Below are positions 62,184-64,000 of a DNA stretch of 64,000 bases, in pieces (within the stretch, counting starts at the first letter, position 1; every line of letters starts with the position of its first letter). This DNA comes from Achromobacter pestifer (GTDB taxonomy: Bacteria; Pseudomonadota; Gammaproteobacteria; Burkholderiales; Burkholderiaceae_B), in assembly GCF_902859625.1 (NCBI RefSeq), contig NZ_CADIJX010000012.1, forward strand, positions 1-64,000, written 5' to 3'. The notes beneath the pieces were generated by a model, which saw only the letters and a program-made list of their open reading frames with translations, was not told the origin of the DNA and did not search any database. Both the position numbers and the translations under genes were made by a program.

Positions 62184-62846
62184 ATGTCCCGCCGTGCGAA
62201 TACCGAGCGCCAAATCCTGCAAGCCCTTGAAGCCCAGATCCTGGACACCGGCATGGGCGGTGTTGGCATCAACGCCATCGCCAAACGGGCGGGAGTCAGC
62301 AAGGAACTGATCTACCGTTACTTCGACGGCATGCCGGGCCTGCTGCTGGCCTGGATGCAGGAACAAGACTTCTGGACCCGCAATCCCGGCCTGCTGGTCG
62401 CTGACGAAACCAGCCAGCGCACACCGGGCGATCTGGTGCTGTCGATGCTGCGTGCGCAGATCGATACGCTGGCCGGCAATGAAACCTTGCGCGAAGTCCG
62501 CCGCTGGGAATTGATTGAGCTGAACGACGTCACGGCGTCGCTGGCCGAGCGCCGTGAGAAGGCCGCGCACAGCTTCATCGACCATGTTGACGGGTTGACC
62601 CCGGACCTGGACGCACCCGCGATCGTCGGCGTGATGTTGGCGGGCGTGCTGTACCTGACGCTGCGCGCCAAGACGGCATCGCATTTCCTGGGGTTGCCGC
62701 TACATGAATCCGAGGGCTGGCAGCGGATCGACCAGGCACTTGCCTACCTGGTCGCCCGCAGCTTTCCGGATGCCTTGAACGACCAGCCCGCAAAGGATGC
62801 CGACACACCCCCAGGCGGCCGGACGCCAGCCGATCCCGACGCTTGA
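62184..62846 (+). CDS. TetR-family transcriptional regulator
   Basis: A 220-residue regulator. The N-terminal HTH (about 1-55: INAIAKRAGVSKELIYRYF) is typical; the C-terminal ligand domain is not assignable. The ATG at 62184 has AAGGAA upstream. It is convergent with the efflux factor gene, 11 bp apart, so it need not control it. Confidence 0.9.
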   Translation: MSRRANTERQILQALEAQILDTGMGGVGINAIAKRAGVSKELIYRYFDGMPGLLLAWMQEQDFWTRNPGLLVADETSQRTPGDLVLSMLRAQIDTLAGNETLREVRRWELIELNDVTASLAERREKAAHSFIDHVDGLTPDLDAPAIVGVMLAGVLYLTLRAKTASHFLGLPLHESEGWQRIDQALAYLVARSFPDALNDQPAKDADTPPGGRTPADPDA

Positions 62847-62857
62847 ACGCCGCGAGC

Positions 62858-64000
62858 CTAGTTCGTATTGGTCGCAGGCGCGGCTTCGGCCTGCTGTGGC
62901 GCAGGCAAGCCTTCCCAGCCGCCGCCCAGCGCCACGATCAGGTTCACACTGGCGACCAAGCGCGTACCCAGCAGGCTGAGCGCATTGCGTTCGCTGCTGA
63001 GCGCCGTGGCGTCCACCACCGCCACGCTTAGATAATCGACCAGGCCCGCTTTGTACTGGTTCTGGATCAGGCGCAGCGATTCGCGGGCGGACTCCAGCGC
63101 GCGACGCTGCACGACCTGTTCATTTTCCATGACCCGCAGCTGGATCAGATAGTCTTCGACTTCGCGCAGCCCCACCAGCGCCGCTTGACGGTATGCCGCG
63201 GCCTGCGCGTCATACGAAGCCCGGGCCTGCTCGACCTGGGCGGCGCGCGCGCCACCATCGAAAATCGTCATCGCCAGCGCCGGGCCCAAGGACCAGAAGC
63301 GTGCCGGCGCGGTCAGCAGATCTGCGAACTGGCCATTGCGAAAGCCCCCATCGGCGGACAAGGTCAATGACGGGAACCAGGCGGCTTGCGCCACGCCGAT
63401 CTGCGCATTGGCGGCCGCCGCGCGGCGCTCCGCCGCCGCCACGTCGGGACGGCGTTCAAGCAACTCAGACGGCAGGCCCACCGGAATCTGCGGCAACTGC
63501 AAGGCGAACACCGCTGGCGGCAGACTGAACCCGGATGGCGCCTGCCCCATCAGCACCGCGATGGCATGCTCGTACTGACCGCGCTGCCAATCCAGATCGA
63601 TGGATTGGGCGCGCGTGCTTTCCACCTGCGTGCGCGCCACGGCCACGTCGGCCTGCCCGGCCACGCCGACCTCGTAGCGATTCTGCGTCAGCTGCAATGA
63701 CTTCTCATAAGCGGCCACCGTGGCGTCCAGCAGGCGCTTCTGTTCGTCCAGGACGCGCAACTGCAAATAGGTCTGCGCCAACGCTGCCTGCGCGCTCAAG
63801 CGCGTGGCGGCCAGATCGGCCAGGCTTGCCGCCGCGCTGGCTTCAGAGGATTCGGTACTGCGGCGCACGCGGCCCCACACGTCCAGCTCCCAGCTGATGC
63901 TGCCCGTCACTGAATACTGATTCGACACATTGCTGCCGTTCGACAAGGAAGACGAACCGCTTTGGCCGTTGCCACTGCCTGAACGGGTCACGCCGGCGCC
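62858..64000 (-). CDS. Outer-membrane efflux factor (NodT/OprM family), 5' end beyond window
   Basis: At least 380 C-terminal residues of an RND tripartite-efflux outer-membrane channel: two OEP domains with ERRPDVAAAERRAAAANAQIGVAQAAWFPS and GLVDYLSVAVVDATALSSERNAL. The frame stays open to the right edge, so the signal peptide and lipobox are not visible. RND pump genes probably lie beyond the edge. Confidence 0.93.
   Translation of the reverse strand, partial: GAGVTRSGSGNGQSGSSSLSNGSNVSNQYSVTGSISWELDVWGRVRRSTESSEASAAASLADLAATRLSAQAALAQTYLQLRVLDEQKRLLDATVAAYEKSLQLTQNRYEVGVAGQADVAVARTQVESTRAQSIDLDWQRGQYEHAIAVLMGQAPSGFSLPPAVFALQLPQIPVGLPSELLERRPDVAAAERRAAAANAQIGVAQAAWFPSLTLSADGGFRNGQFADLLTAPARFWSLGPALAMTIFDGGARAAQVEQARASYDAQAAAYRQAALVGLREVEDYLIQLRVMENEQVVQRRALESARESLRLIQNQYKAGLVDYLSVAVVDATALSSERNALSLLGTRLVASVNLIVALGGGWEGLPAPQQAEAAPATNTN

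Overview
The window is high-GC DNA with tight overlapping operons. Its gene orders are typical of Burkholderiales, most likely Alcaligenaceae close to Achromobacter or Bordetella: tonB-aroE-mtgA, yqgE-ruvX-pyrB-pyrC'-plsC, rubredoxin-thiD-thiE-hemL, and argJ-DUF815-Nudix/ThiE. The genus call is inference from protein flavour and synteny, since no rRNA or tRNA gene was seen.

Layout. 0.4-7.7 kb: an OmpR-type response regulator, a histidine kinase carrying a complete periplasmic binding-protein domain at its C terminus, then a matching free binding protein, a double permease and an ATPase of the ferric/sugar-phosphate ABC class. 7.9-12.5 kb: housekeeping genes (TonB, AroE, MtgA, LptG, ApaH). 12.7-18.8 kb: a divergent LysR gene facing an operon of an RraA/HMG-aldolase-family enzyme, an aminotransferase and a four-gene polar amino acid ABC importer, which reads as an uptake-plus-degradation unit. 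19.1-23.4 kb: plsC, non-catalytic pyrC', a pyrB that has lost its active site, ruvX, yqgE and rubredoxin. 23.4-29.1 kb: thiD (degenerate), thiE, hemL, a lytic transglycosylase and a DUF342/FapA protein.

29.1-44.1 kb holds two aromatic catabolic blocks. One is SDR, isochorismatase-like hydrolase, two-subunit Rieske oxygenase, dienelactone hydrolase-SnoaL fusion, binding protein and an AraC activator. The other is a seven-gene minus-strand operon (FAD monooxygenase/OYE fusion, SDR, enoyl-CoA hydratase family, acyl-CoA dehydrogenase, CoA ligase, thioesterase, Rid protein) that fits aerobic 2-aminobenzoyl-CoA (anthranilate) or salicylyl-CoA degradation. A LIV-type transporter with a divergent MarR regulator at 51.6-57.3 kb probably serves it: nearly identical palindromes lie upstream of both operons. 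Between them sits a siaABCD-like phosphatase/kinase/adaptor/diguanylate cyclase module with an extra PAS-PAS-GAF-GGDEF-EAL protein (45-51.4 kb).

57.3-64 kb: a membrane protein of unknown function, argJ, DUF815 ATPase, Nudix-ThiE fusion, a TetR regulator and the 3' part of an outer-membrane efflux factor cut by the window edge.

The gaps between genes carry a family of nested palindromes (GTAGGATGGGTG ... CACCCATCCTAC), three different short tandem arrays, and one 165-bp element with perfect 34-bp inverted ends. No CRISPR array and no intact insertion sequence were found.
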